A stretch of DNA of 64,000 bases from Clostridium sp. KNHs214 (GTDB lineage: Bacteria > Bacillota > Clostridia > Clostridiales > Clostridiaceae): assembly GCF_000744935.1 (NCBI RefSeq), contig NZ_JQMW01000004.1:1-64000 (forward strand), read 5' to 3'. The notes under the pieces were generated by a model. The model was given only the letters and a program-made list of their open reading frames with translations. It did not search any database and was not told the DNA's origin. Positions within the stretch are counted from its first letter, which is position 1; every line of letters starts with the position of its first letter. Positions 11,976 through 21,471 of the stretch are shown piece after piece. A program made the translations under genes and the position numbers.

Positions 11976-12431
11976 TCATTTCCCCTTTTCTAATAATTTA
12001 ATTTTTAATGGCTTATAATAATATCTTGAAACATATACCTGTTTATGAGTATTTTGAAATTCAACCTTACTTGATGATGATATGCTGCGTGTTATGGAGT
12101 AAATATGATTTGTATTTAAAATTGTTGATTTTGAAACTCTCATAAAATATCCTGGTAAAAATTCTTCAAGTTCATAAAGCTTATATTTCACATTATATAT
12201 ATTGTCAATGGTATGTGCACAAATCCCATTTTTTTCAGTTTCAAAAAATAAAATTTCTTCTAAGGAAATATAATACTCAGTACCACCTCTGTAAAAAGTT
12301 ATATGCCTCTTCTGGGACAACATATCATCAAGTATAATTTGAATATTTTTAACATCTTGACTTAGTTCACTACATCTAATAATAACTTCATCTTCTTTGA
12401 TTTTGTTATCCACTTCAATTCGTATTTTCAT
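11976..12431 (-). CDS. LytTR-domain DNA-binding regulator
   Basis: A stand-alone LytTR transcription factor of about 151 residues. The LytTR domain (about 50-150) includes EILFFETEKNG, FMRVSKSTILN and the terminal VYVSRYYYKPLK. There is no receiver domain. The start at 12431 follows GGGGAGTG; five extra in-frame codons upstream overlap that site. It is co-transcribed with the LiaF-like gene, a common clostridial pairing. Confidence 0.88.
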   Translation of the reverse strand: MKIRIEVDNKIKEDEVIIRCSELSQDVKNIQIILDDMLSQKRHITFYRGGTEYYISLEEILFFETEKNGICAHTIDNIYNVKYKLYELEEFLPGYFMRVSKSTILNTNHIYSITRSISSSSKVEFQNTHKQVYVSRYYYKPLKIKLLEKGK

Positions 12432-12494
12432 ATTTTCACTCCCCACATTTTTATTATATTGCCTATTTTTTTCCTTGTAAATATAACAACAGTA

Positions 12495-12532
12495 AGTGGT
12501 TAGTTTTTACTTGTAACTGGTATGTTTTTTAC
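12495..12532. promoter_or_regulatory. tandem repeat upstream of the LytTR gene
   Basis: AGTGGTTAGTTTTTAC and ACTGGTATGTTTTTTAC start 21 bases apart, two helical turns, 65-100 bases before the LytTR start. LytTR proteins bind paired direct repeats of this spacing, so autoregulation is likely but inferred. The remaining gap (12533-12775) shows nothing recognisable. Confidence 0.45.
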
Positions 12533-12775
12533 GCATATTTATCTATAAGAAATTCTTTTGTAGGTAAAATCATATTTTTCTTTAAATATTTTAAAATCAT
12601 ACTCTGTATCCTCTATTTAATTTCAATAAGCTATATATAATGCTTACCTTACATTATATATATTAACAATATATAATTGTTTAATGATTAAGAAACATAT
12701 CTATTTCTCCATTATGACATGATTCTGAGAACTGCTGAAAAAGGGATATTTTAGAATAGATAATTTTTATGGTTA

Positions 12776-14026
12776 CTAATGTTTTGATTTTATGGTCTCA
12801 ATTACAGGACCTATTCCTTTTAAATAGTCTTTTATACTAGGTTCTATAATAAAATCTGGTGTAAAAGTGTCAGCTTCATTGGTTGAAGTTTTTAAAAATT
12901 TTGTTGAGTAAGTTATATTTAATTTAGAGTTCGGTAAAGTCATATTTCTCATATCACCATAATGAATTGGTTTTCCTCCAGTTGGCTCACCAAAAAATTT
13001 AGCATTAGTTAACTTTTGGAATTCTAAAACATATAAAATTCCTGATGAAAAAGTTCTTCTTCCCACAATAACGTATAATTTGGTTGGTGATTTCTCATTT
13101 GTAATACTTGCTATTTTAGATACAAATTTATTCTTTCCTGTATAAACTCCACCACAATTATTTCACATATCTACAATTAACTTTTCTACTTTTTTTTCTT
13201 TTACTGTAGTTATTATTGAGTTTATATCATTTTTGCTAGGTGTCCCAATTTTACAGGAATTAAACTGGCAATAAAGTATTTTTTCATTTTCTAGATATTT
13301 AGACCAAAATGCATCTTCCTTTTCACTATAAAAAGGTTTTATATTTACAGAATCACTTAAATGCAAATACTTTATTTCATTTGTACGCTTAGGTATTACT
13401 TTCGTATTAAACGTTCCGCCATTTAAATCTTGAAGTGTAAAGTTCATTTCATTATTGCCTTTTGTAACTTTAAAATACTCCATAACTTTAGGATCTACCA
13501 GATATTCTGGTTCTTTTAACTTAAGCATGAATTTATTTTCATTAGGTATTAATGTATCTATATTCTTAACAATATTTTCAATAGGAACATTATTAATGCT
13601 TAATATTTTACAACCCAGTATTTCTTTATATTGGAAATCAGCTTCAATAACATAGAGACCTTCCTTAAACCAATAAGTTTTTATAGGATATATGATATTA
13701 GATTGAAAATTACGTATAGTACTATGCGAATCTCCTACACTGGCTATAATTTCCATAATCCTTACTTGTATTTCAGAAGAATCTAGATTTTCCAAGTCAT
13801 TTTCCAATTTTTCTATAGAATTATAAAACTTTTCTCTATCAATTTTAAAAAATAAATTAATATGTTTCTTAGGTAAATTCTTACTTATATACTCTATATC
13901 TTCCTTCCACTGTTCTTTTGTTATAAATTCATTTTTTATGCTTACTGTTATAAAATTCTTTATTATGAATAATAGTATTATGATTATAATTATTATGAAT
14001 AATATTATCTTAAATCTCTTTTTCAT
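12776..14026 (-). pseudogene. S41-family peptidase with in-frame UGA
   Basis: A membrane-anchored S41 (tail-specific protease-like) protein of about 416 codons. An N-terminal hydrophobic segment (residues 6-25) is followed by the Tricorn/S41 core. The frame is continuous from 14026 to 12776 except for one TGA at 13163-13165. That codon falls where the family has Arg in D-x-R-N-N-x-G-G (here VDM-stop-NNCGG), so a CGA-to-TGA change explains it. The catalytic-serine region GRRTFSSGIL and GEPTGGKPIHYGD lie beyond the stop and would be lost. The upstream region retains GDSHSTIR. Confidence 0.82.
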
Positions 14027-14094
14027 AAACCCCTCCTTAACTGAATCATATCTTTGTGCCTCCCATACCTTTATGAAGCAAATCTCTTAGTTTC

Positions 14095-14262
14095 TTACTT
14101 AGCTAAGTTAGTAACTAAGACTTTTTCTAAATAGCATATGTCAATTTCATCCCAATTTGTTGTAGACATTTCACTGTCAATAAAATGTTGCAACTACATA
14201 TATTCTTCACTAATAAATTTAATTACACCTTTTTCTTTAAACAATTCACTAGTTTTTACCAT
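14095..14262 (-). pseudogene. unidentified small remnant
   Basis: About 55 codons from ATG 14262 (MVKTSELFKEKGVIKF) with one internal TAG, ending in ...LVTNLAK. I do not recognise the family. A 34-base near-perfect palindrome (CTTAGTT...AACTAAG, 14087-14120) covers its end and could act as a terminator. Confidence 0.3.
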
Positions 14263-14324
14263 TTATTATTATATTATATCATATATTTCTAACACTGTTT
14301 TTTACCATTAAAGGATACTGTGTT

Positions 14325-14577
14325 GGAATTATAAAATTTTTCCTCAATGACTTGCATAAGAGCTCGAAACAATAAATTTAATTTAAGGAATTCTAATCTT
14401 TTAGCCATATAAAATTACCTAACGCTCGCATTCAGCGTCCTGCCTCAGGTACGCTAGCCTGGCGTCCTTGCCAGGCTTACGATAATTTTATCTATCTAAA
14501 AGAAGAATTTATAAAATTAAATTTAAATAATTCCTTGGCTTCTTATGCTACTCATTCCAGAGAAATTTCATAATTCA
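14325..14577. repeat. palindromic repeat, left copy beside helicase gene, with nested insert
   Basis: The outer arms GGAATTATAAAATT...GACTTGCATAAGAGCTCG (14325-14380) and AATTTCATAATTCA (ending 14577) match the compact element at 17727-17834. Between them lies about 140 bases that are themselves an inverted repeat (TTTTAG...CTAAAA) around a GC-rich core with several small hairpins (14420-14482). It therefore looks like one palindromic element inserted into another. Confidence 0.7.
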
Positions 14578-14720
14578 AGTAATTTAATACTTTTTGTGTC
14601 ATAATTATCCTATAGTATATGTTATAATAACAGGTGAATTTTAATTTATATGGACATAGTTGGCAAGGTAATTATTGTTTAATTTTATTTTTGAAATCTA
14701 TAGATCAAGGAAGTGTTACT

Positions 14721-17699
14721 ATGAATAATTCAACTAAAATAGATCGTAAAGAAATTATAGATTCTATTATAGATTTTAAATCAATTGATGTAAGCTATGA
14801 TAATAATATTAAAATTGCCAAAGATATTTTAAAAGCAAATGAAACAGGATTAGTAAATAGCTTGGTAGATTCTAACTTAGCTTTAAGACCCAAACTTATT
14901 GTAAATGATTACAATAAAGGCAGCAAAGTTTTAAGCCATATTACTTCAGAATTGATGAAATGTAATGAATTTATGATATCTGTGGCATTCATTACAAATA
15001 GTGGTGTAACTCCTCTTTTAGAAACCCTAAAATACTTAGAGAACAAAGGAGTTAAAGGTAAAATTTTAACCACAGATTATCTGAACTTTAGTGAACCAAA
15101 GGCATTAAAAAAACTTCTAGGATTTTCTAATCTTCATATTAAACTATACTTAAAAGACAGCTTTCATACTAAAGGATATATTTTTAAAAATAGTGATCAT
15201 TATAAACTTATTGTAGGTAGTTCTAATTTAACTCAAACTGCTCTAACTAAAAATAAAGAATGGAATATCAAAGTATCTTCTTTAGAGGAAGGCTCTTTGA
15301 CAGAAGGAGTATTAAATGAATTTGAATCCATGTGGAACGATGCTGATGATTTAACTTTAGATTGGATTGAAACCTATGAAAAAATATATCTAAAGCAAAG
15401 AGAATATTTTAGAAAAAGTAAAGTTCCAAGAGTTTCACAATATACACTAAAGCCAAATAAAATGCAGGTATCCGCAATTCAAGCTTTAGATAAGGTAAGA
15501 GAAAATGGCGCTAAAAGAGCTCTATTAATTTCAGCTACAGGAACAGGTAAGACTTATTTATCCGCCTTCGATGTTAGAAACTTTAATCCAAGAAGAGCAT
15601 TATTTATTATACATAGGGAACAAATTGCAAAACAAGCCTTGGAAAGCTACAAAAATGTTTTTGGTGATACTAAAAACATGGGCATTCTTTCAGGTACTTC
15701 AAAAGACTCAAACAGTGAATTTATATTTTCAACAGTACAAACTCTATCAAAAGATGAAGTATTACTAAACTTTCCCCAAAATGAATTTGACTATATTATT
15801 ATAGACGAGGTCCATAAAGCCGGTGCTGCGAGCTACCAAAAAATAGTGAATTACTTTGAGCCTAAATTTTTATTAGGTATGACAGCTACTCCAGAAAGAA
15901 ATGATGAATTTAATATTTTTAAAATGTTTGATTATAATATTGCATACGAAATTCGTCTTCAACAGGCTTTAGAGGAAGATTTACTTTGCCCTTTTCACTA
16001 TTTTGGAATCACAGATATATCTATAGATGGCAATGACTTAGATGATAATACAGATTTTAAATATTTAGTGGCTGACGAAAGGGTTAATCATATTATTGAT
16101 AAAATTAATTTTTATGGATATTGTGGAGATAGAGTAAAAGGATTAATATTTTGTAGCGATAAAAAAGAAGCTAGGGAATTATCTTATAAGTTCAATGAAC
16201 GAGGATTTAAAACATTGGCATTAACAGGAGAAAATTCGCAAAATGAACGTGAAAAGGCTATTGAACGCTTGGAACAAGATGAAACTATTAACTGTTTAGA
16301 TTATATTTTCACAGTGGATATTTTCAATGAAGGTGTTGATATACCAGCAGTTAATCAAGTGGTCATGTTACGACCTACTAAATCAGCCATAATTTTTGTA
16401 CAGCAATTAGGACGTGGCCTTAGGAAATATAATAGTAAAGAATATGTTGTTATTATAGACTTTGTTGGAAACTATAATAATAATTTTCTAATTCCAATAG
16501 CTCTTTCAGGGGATAGAACCTACAATAAAGATACTATTAGAAGATATATTATGGAAGGAAATAGAGTCATTCCAGGCTGCTCTACTGTAAATTTTGATGA
16601 AATTTCTAAAAATCGTATTTTTGAATCTATTGATAAAGCTAACTTTAATGATATGAAACTTATTAAAGAGAGTTATAATAGTTTAAAACAAAAATTAGGT
16701 AGAATTCCTAAACTAAAGGACTTTGATTTATATGAATCTATTGATCCCTTAAGAATTTTTGACAATAAAAACTTAGGTTCTTATCATAAGTTTTTAAAAA
16801 AATATGAAAGTGAATACAATGCAGAGCTCAGTACTGTACAAGAATTATTCATAGAATTCATTTCAAAAAAACTTGCTTCTGGAAAGCGAATTCATGAGCT
16901 AGAGATGATTAAATGTGCATTGAATTATAATTTCAATTTAATGTGCAAATTAAGGCATATTCTAAAAAAAGAATATGATATAAGCTTTAAGGATACTACA
17001 GAAACCTCTATAGTCAATGTACTTACAAATCAGTTTGCCACCGGCTCTGGTAAGAAAACCTATAGAGAATGCATTTTTTTAGAAAAATTCGGTTTAGACT
17101 ATCAAATCTCAAAAGTCTTTAAAGAAAATCTTAAAAATGAAGCATTTAAAGAAATGGTTGTTGAATTAATAGACTTCGGAATAAATAGATATAAAAAATT
17201 TTATAGCAAGCGCTATATGAATACAAGTTTTCAGCTATATCAAAAATATACCTATGAAGATGTATGCAGATTATTAGAATGGGAAAAGGGTGAAGTACCT
17301 CTTAATATTGGAGGTTACAAATTTAATCAAAAAACAAAAACCTATCCCGTTTTTATAAATTACAAAAAATCTGAGGATGTTGTAGATTCCATAAATTACG
17401 AAGATAGATTTCAATCCTCTTCTCAATTAATTGCACTATCAAAATCAGGAAGAACCGAAAATTCCGATGATGTTGTACAAGCATATAATGCTGAAAAAGA
17501 TGGAGTTGAAATGAGTTTATTTGTTAGAAAGAATAAAGATGATAAAATATCAAAAGAGTTTTATTATCTAGGAAAGATTAATGCTACAGGAAACCCCAAA
17601 ACCATTATAATGAAAAATACTAATAAAACTGCTGTGGAAATTAAATATAAATTACACACTCCTGTAAGAGAAGATATTTATGAATATATTATTTCATGA
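14721..17699 (+). CDS. PLD-nuclease / superfamily II helicase (DUF3427-type)
   Basis: A large DNA-processing enzyme of 992 residues. A phospholipase-D/HKD-type nuclease domain comes first (about 50-235, HTKGYIF then VGSSNLTQTAL). Next is an SF2 ATPase (about 255-430) with Walker A SATGTGKT, DEVH box IIIDEVHKA and motif III GMTATPE. The helicase C-terminal part (about 450-600) has IFCSDKKEA and QQLGRGLRK, and a long C-terminal region resembles DUF3427. Helicase-nuclease fusions of this kind are common in genomic islands and are suspected defence or repair enzymes. The ATG at 14721 follows AAGGAAGTG; the frame is open from GTG 14634 without a ribosome site. It stands alone between two copies of one palindromic repeat, which suggests acquisition as a unit. 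Confidence 0.9.
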   Translation: MNNSTKIDRKEIIDSIIDFKSIDVSYDNNIKIAKDILKANETGLVNSLVDSNLALRPKLIVNDYNKGSKVLSHITSELMKCNEFMISVAFITNSGVTPLLETLKYLENKGVKGKILTTDYLNFSEPKALKKLLGFSNLHIKLYLKDSFHTKGYIFKNSDHYKLIVGSSNLTQTALTKNKEWNIKVSSLEEGSLTEGVLNEFESMWNDADDLTLDWIETYEKIYLKQREYFRKSKVPRVSQYTLKPNKMQVSAIQALDKVRENGAKRALLISATGTGKTYLSAFDVRNFNPRRALFIIHREQIAKQALESYKNVFGDTKNMGILSGTSKDSNSEFIFSTVQTLSKDEVLLNFPQNEFDYIIIDEVHKAGAASYQKIVNYFEPKFLLGMTATPERNDEFNIFKMFDYNIAYEIRLQQALEEDLLCPFHYFGITDISIDGNDLDDNTDFKYLVADERVNHIIDKINFYGYCGDRVKGLIFCSDKKEARELSYKFNERGFKTLALTGENSQNEREKAIERLEQDETINCLDYIFTVDIFNEGVDIPAVNQVVMLRPTKSAIIFVQQLGRGLRKYNSKEYVVIIDFVGNYNNNFLIPIALSGDRTYNKDTIRRYIMEGNRVIPGCSTVNFDEISKNRIFESIDKANFNDMKLIKESYNSLKQKLGRIPKLKDFDLYESIDPLRIFDNKNLGSYHKFLKKYESEYNAELSTVQELFIEFISKKLASGKRIHELEMIKCALNYNFNLMCKLRHILKKEYDISFKDTTETSIVNVLTNQFATGSGKKTYRECIFLEKFGLDYQISKVFKENLKNEAFKEMVVELIDFGINRYKKFYSKRYMNTSFQLYQKYTYEDVCRLLEWEKGEVPLNIGGYKFNQKTKTYPVFINYKKSEDVVDSINYEDRFQSSSQLIALSKSGRTENSDDVVQAYNAEKDGVEMSLFVRKNKDDKISKEFYYLGKINATGNPKTIIMKNTNKTAVEIKYKLHTPVREDIYEYIIS

Positions 17700-17726
17700 T
17701 TAAACCATAAAAAGGTACACTGTGGT

Positions 17727-17834
17727 TGAATTATGAAATTCCTCTTCCATGACTTGCATAAGAGCTCGGAACAATAACTTTAAACAGTTCCTTTTCTTTT
17801 TATGCAAGTCATTCCAAAGAAATTTCATAATTCA
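17727..17834. repeat. palindromic repeat, right copy beside helicase gene
   Basis: The arms TGAATTATGAAATT and AATTTCATAATTCA, with inner arms ATGACTTGCATAA and TTATGCAAGTCAT, form a long imperfect hairpin of 108 bases. It starts 28 bases after the helicase stop, is MITE-like in size, and has no coding capacity. It shares most of its sequence with 14325-14577. Confidence 0.75.
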
Positions 17835-17886
17835 GGTAATGTAATGCTTTTTCTTTTAGATTTCCTTAGTTTCTTTTAAATTTATT

Positions 17887-18270
17887 TTATATTTCCTTAA
17901 GTTTTTCAATGACTAATAAATCCGCTGGTACCCAAGGAAGCTTGTCTATTTCCTCTAAGGTTATCCATTTAGCATCATTATGGGCGTTTAAATGCAATTC
18001 ACCACCACATACATTGCATATAAAACAATGCATTGTAAGATGAAAACTTGAATAATCATAATCAACAGTAGTTAAATATTTATTTATACAGATATCTAAC
18101 TCTAGTTCCTCTTTAATTTCACGCTGAAGAGCTTCTTCCTTGGTTTCTCCCGTTTCTATTTTCCCACCTGGAAACTCCCAAAGGTTCTCAAATTCACCAT
18201 AACCACGACGGGTAACAAATATTTTATCATGATTTTTTATAATCGCTGCCACTACTTCTATCTTCTTCAT
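17887..18270 (-). CDS. Nudix hydrolase, MutT/8-oxo-dGTPase type
   Basis: A 127-residue Nudix pyrophosphohydrolase. The Nudix box spans about residues 36-58 (GGKIETGETKEEALQREI then EELEL) with all catalytic glutamates. The flanking pattern (VVAAIIKNHDKIFVTRRG, WEFPGG, and C-terminal LPWVPADLLVIEKL) is that of MutT-type 8-oxo-dGTP diphosphatases. The ATG at 18270 is chosen for the preceding GGAG; a longer in-frame extension has no family match. Confidence 0.9.
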   Translation of the reverse strand: MKKIEVVAAIIKNHDKIFVTRRGYGEFENLWEFPGGKIETGETKEEALQREIKEELELDICINKYLTTVDYDYSSFHLTMHCFICNVCGGELHLNAHNDAKWITLEEIDKLPWVPADLLVIEKLKEI

Positions 18271-18738
18271 ATGTATCTCCGTTGCCAATAACCTATAAAA
18301 ATCTATAAGCATTGTTTAATTCCCTGTTCAACGTGTCCGATTTTGCAATAAAGCTACTTTCATTTGGTATAACACTCCAAGGGCTTAAATTCCCATACAA
18401 CGCATGGTACATATACAAGTTTACTTTTAAGTGCAACATCTTGTATTTACTTATTTTGCTTGGTTTTCGCTAACTACTTGCGTAAGTAGTTTTTATTACC
18501 ACTAACACCATCAAGGTTCTACCCTATGACTATATTACTTTAGCAATATATTGGATTCACAATAGCTAATTATATTATAACTCAAAATAAGATAAAATAT
18601 ACCTGCAATTTTATATAAGATTTTATTATATCTTTATAGAATTATTGCAACAGTCACCTCCCCCCCAAATTTAAAATAATCAAATTTTTCCTTTGTATTA
18701 TAGCACTGTAAGTAATTTGGTACAAGTGCCGGACAACA
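18271..18738. other. gap with possible transposase-tail remnant and hairpin
   Basis: 468 bases. The minus strand of 18310-18480 has short open pieces (for example WEFKPLECYTK) that could be the tail of a decayed transposon gene, but I cannot prove it. AACTACTT-GCGT-AAGTAGTT followed by a T run at 18472-18496 is a terminator-like hairpin on the plus strand. Confidence 0.35.
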
Positions 18739-19593
18739 TCAAAACTCGCTTTCATATCTTTTGAAAAATTCATAATATGTACGCACATTTTCTAATTCTG
18801 TCCACTTTTTCACATCAACTGGATCTTCATCAAGATCATATATTTTTGCTCCGTGCATAGCAAGTAGAAATGGTGAATGCGTGGATATAATAAATTGACA
18901 GCCTAAAAATCGTGCAGAGTCCTCAATAAATTTCATTAATTCCATCTGACGTTTTGGAGAAAGACTATTTTCAGGCTCATCCAGTATATATAATCCATTT
19001 TCATCAATTTTTTCAATAAAATATCGAAATGCACTTTCTCCATTTGAATATTCCCTCACATTATCCATCAATTCATTTCTCACAAACCGTGACTGTGTTT
19101 TACTTCTAGCTGTATTTACTTTTTTTAGTTGCTCATAATCTGCTATAGACTTCATTTGGAAATGAGAATATTTCACATCCAAATATTCTTCAAAAAGTTT
19201 TTCCCGTTTTTGGTCAATCCCTTCGTTGAGGTTACGTATATTCAACATATAATCAAATACATCATCACTTGTTATAATCCTACTATTTTTAGTAATATCC
19301 TCTTCAATCTCTATATCACACATATTGACATAGTCCTGATAGAAATTAGATTTATTATAGACAGCCTGTCGAGTGATTCCTATTTTTTCTGCTATCACAT
19401 TTAATGCCGTTGATTTTCCTGAACCATTTCCACCATATAAAATGGTAACTGGCTCAAAATCAATTCTTTCAAAACCATGTTTTGATAATATCTTAAATGG
19501 ATAAAACGAATCGTAGCACATCCTTTTTTCCTCCATAAAAAAATCAAATTCCATATCATCGTTTGGAAATATAAAAACATTTAAATAAATCAT
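18739..19593 (-). CDS. AAA/ABC-type ATPase (AAA_21-like)
   Basis: A stand-alone ATPase of 284 residues related to OLD/SMC-type ABC ATPases. Walker A is GGNGSGKST (about residue 60). The signature-like SNGESAFRYF is at about 185, Walker B is LYILDEPENSLSPKRQ at about 205, and the H-loop is FIISTHSPF. It is a predicted cytosolic P-loop ATPase; such proteins occur in mobile islands and sometimes in defence modules. I see no nuclease partner here. The ATG at 19593 has AAGGAAG before it; two earlier in-frame ATGs lack a site. Confidence 0.85.
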   Translation of the reverse strand: MIYLNVFIFPNDDMEFDFFMEEKRMCYDSFYPFKILSKHGFERIDFEPVTILYGGNGSGKSTALNVIAEKIGITRQAVYNKSNFYQDYVNMCDIEIEEDITKNSRIITSDDVFDYMLNIRNLNEGIDQKREKLFEEYLDVKYSHFQMKSIADYEQLKKVNTARSKTQSRFVRNELMDNVREYSNGESAFRYFIEKIDENGLYILDEPENSLSPKRQMELMKFIEDSARFLGCQFIISTHSPFLLAMHGAKIYDLDEDPVDVKKWTELENVRTYYEFFKRYESEF

Positions 19594-19754
19594 TATCATC
19601 TTCCTTATCATAACATTATATAAACAATCTTCACATCATAATCTGTTTTCCCATACTTTTAAAGCACATGATACCATAACAAGCGCAAACTTCCCGTTCA
19701 ACTAACTTACATCGTGACAAGACCCTTTAAATTAGATTAATGCGCCTTCTTGAT

Positions 19755-20065
19755 TTAAAAATATAATTCGTTCCAGTTACCGTAGTAACGAATATGTAAG
19801 TGATATACTTTTTCTGCAAATCCTAATTTTGTATATCCTTTATTAAAGGATATTTGCATGTATGGATTTTTTTGAGATGACATGAAAGTCCAACCATTCT
19901 GTGTTAAAATACTTGTTAACTGTTCAATATCTGTTTTATTATTTATTCTAATAAAATATCTACTGTTGGTTTAGCAATCAAACCTTCAACTGCACTGCTT
20001 CCTATATAATTAATACGCATAATATTTTTTCTATCAATACAATTTAAAAGTTGTTGTTTTTCCAT
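19755..20065 (-). pseudogene. GrpB-family (UPF0157) protein, decayed
   Basis: The minus strand reads MEKQQLLNC...NYIGSSAVEGLIAKPTVDI, then after a frameshift near 19955 ILTQNGWTFMSSQ, FNKGYTKLGFAEKVYHLH and stops after NWNELYF. This is the GrpB nucleotidyltransferase-fold family with its C-terminal third missing. A different GrpB C-terminal piece lies at 38933-39089. Confidence 0.75.
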
Positions 20066-20168
20066 CTTATACCAACATTTACCACTTGTTCAACATTAAA
20101 CATCAGCTTCAGACCCTGCTACAATAATCTCAGTAAGATTCGTAAAATCCACGGTTTTTCCCCTAATC

Positions 20169-20810
20169 CTATTTTTCTTTTAATATTTTAAAATCCATTT
20201 CTATATAAGGAATTTCATTTTCTATATTATATTTCATTCTTTCAAGATACTCTTTTTGCCATGGCTCTATATTTTCTTGACTCCACATTTTTACGAAGAA
20301 CATATATGAACATAGCCTTCTATATTCTAAAAATAAAGGAATTTTTTCAATCCAATAACTATCAATTACATTCTCTTTTGTATATCCTTGTAAAAATGCT
20401 CTTATAAAGCTCCATGCAAAATTAATCTGATTTTGCAATTCATTTGCCGGTACACAAGCTACTGCATGATAAAATGCAATAGCTATATCATAGATAAACC
20501 AACTATATAAACAATCATCAAAATCAAAAACTGTTAACTTATTGTCTTTATTAATAAAAAAATTATATTGATGAAAATCATTATGTATTAATCCATAAGA
20601 ATCCTTATCTTTAGGTAAAGCTTTTAATTTACTTACAATTTTATTCCATACATCAAGGACTTTTTTATCTGCTATAGAAATGCTATATTCACCTGTGAAA
20701 TAAATATCTTCATTCCACTGTTTTCTCTTGGTAAATTTATATTCTTTTGATAAAGCGTGAATCTGCCCCATAGTTTGACCCCAATTATGAAATATTATTA
20801 ATATTTTCAC
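20169..20810 (-). pseudogene. APH/choline-kinase-type phosphotransferase lacking its N-lobe
   Basis: 213 residues matching the C-terminal lobe of aminoglycoside-phosphotransferase-like kinases. The catalytic loop is LIHNDFHQYNFF and the metal-binding loop is TVFDFDDCLYSW. The N-terminal ATP-binding lobe (about 110 residues) is absent; the open frame begins GTG in the middle of the family, at ...GQIHALSKEYKF. No coding sequence is seen in the 170 bases upstream. It is probably inactive. Confidence 0.75.
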
Positions 20811-20980
20811 TCATTTAAAATTCCATCCTTAAAAAATATTCTTAATAGTTTAAATAATAACTAAATTTATATATATATTATTGTATCACATATTTTCACA
20901 TTAATATTATCTTATTTTAAGTGTTATTATACTGTTTAATGCCTATCTAAATTCATAAAATTTTCATAGAATAAAAACTT

Positions 20981-21430
20981 TTATTTAAGATAATATTTAT
21001 TTAGCATTATTCTGTGGCTATTCGGTATATTATTAGGTAATTCTTCATAACTAAAAAATTTTAATTCTTTAGTTTCTAAATCATCTATTTTCAATGTACC
21101 ACTAAAATTTTTAGTAAAATATCCTACAGTTAAAAAATATGCCTTATCACCGTTAGGAAAATCTATATAACAATTTTCCCCTGAGGTAGTTCCAAGTAAA
21201 TTTAAGTCCTTAATATCTAATCCGCTCTCTTCTTTTACCTCCCTAATAGCGGTATCTTCCAAAGCTTCTCCTAATTCTGTAATACCACCGACCAGACCCC
21301 ACTTGTATGGAAAGGTCCCTCTTCTTTGAAGTAAAACTTTGTTGTCTTTATTTATGATGAGTACATTTACTCCTGTTAGATTTATTGGATCATGTCCAAC
21401 TCTATCCCGTATATATTTTACGTAATCCAT
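20981..21430 (-). CDS. Nudix hydrolase
   Basis: A 149-residue Nudix enzyme with a full Nudix box (GGITELGEALEDTAIREV then EESGL, about residues 47-70). It has LLQRRGTFPYKWGLVGG before the box, as in ADP-ribose/dNTP-type hydrolases. The ATG at 21430 follows AAAGGA. It is the last of a leftward trio with the exonuclease-BRCT and phosphatase genes. The substrate is unknown. Confidence 0.88.
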   Translation of the reverse strand: MDYVKYIRDRVGHDPINLTGVNVLIINKDNKVLLQRRGTFPYKWGLVGGITELGEALEDTAIREVKEESGLDIKDLNLLGTTSGENCYIDFPNGDKAYFLTVGYFTKNFSGTLKIDDLETKELKFFSYEELPNNIPNSHRIMLNKYYLK

Positions 21431-21471
21431 TATCAAAATCCTTTCTAATTTTTAGCTAAATCATACTACTT

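Noticed and set aside
13163-13165. Selenocysteine codon in the S41 protease
   Set aside because: The UGA replaces a conserved Arg, not a Cys, and no SECIS-like hairpin is evident directly after it.
18310-18480. TnpB (IS200/IS605) tail
   Set aside because: Short peptide pieces are suggestive but no catalytic motif or element end is visible.
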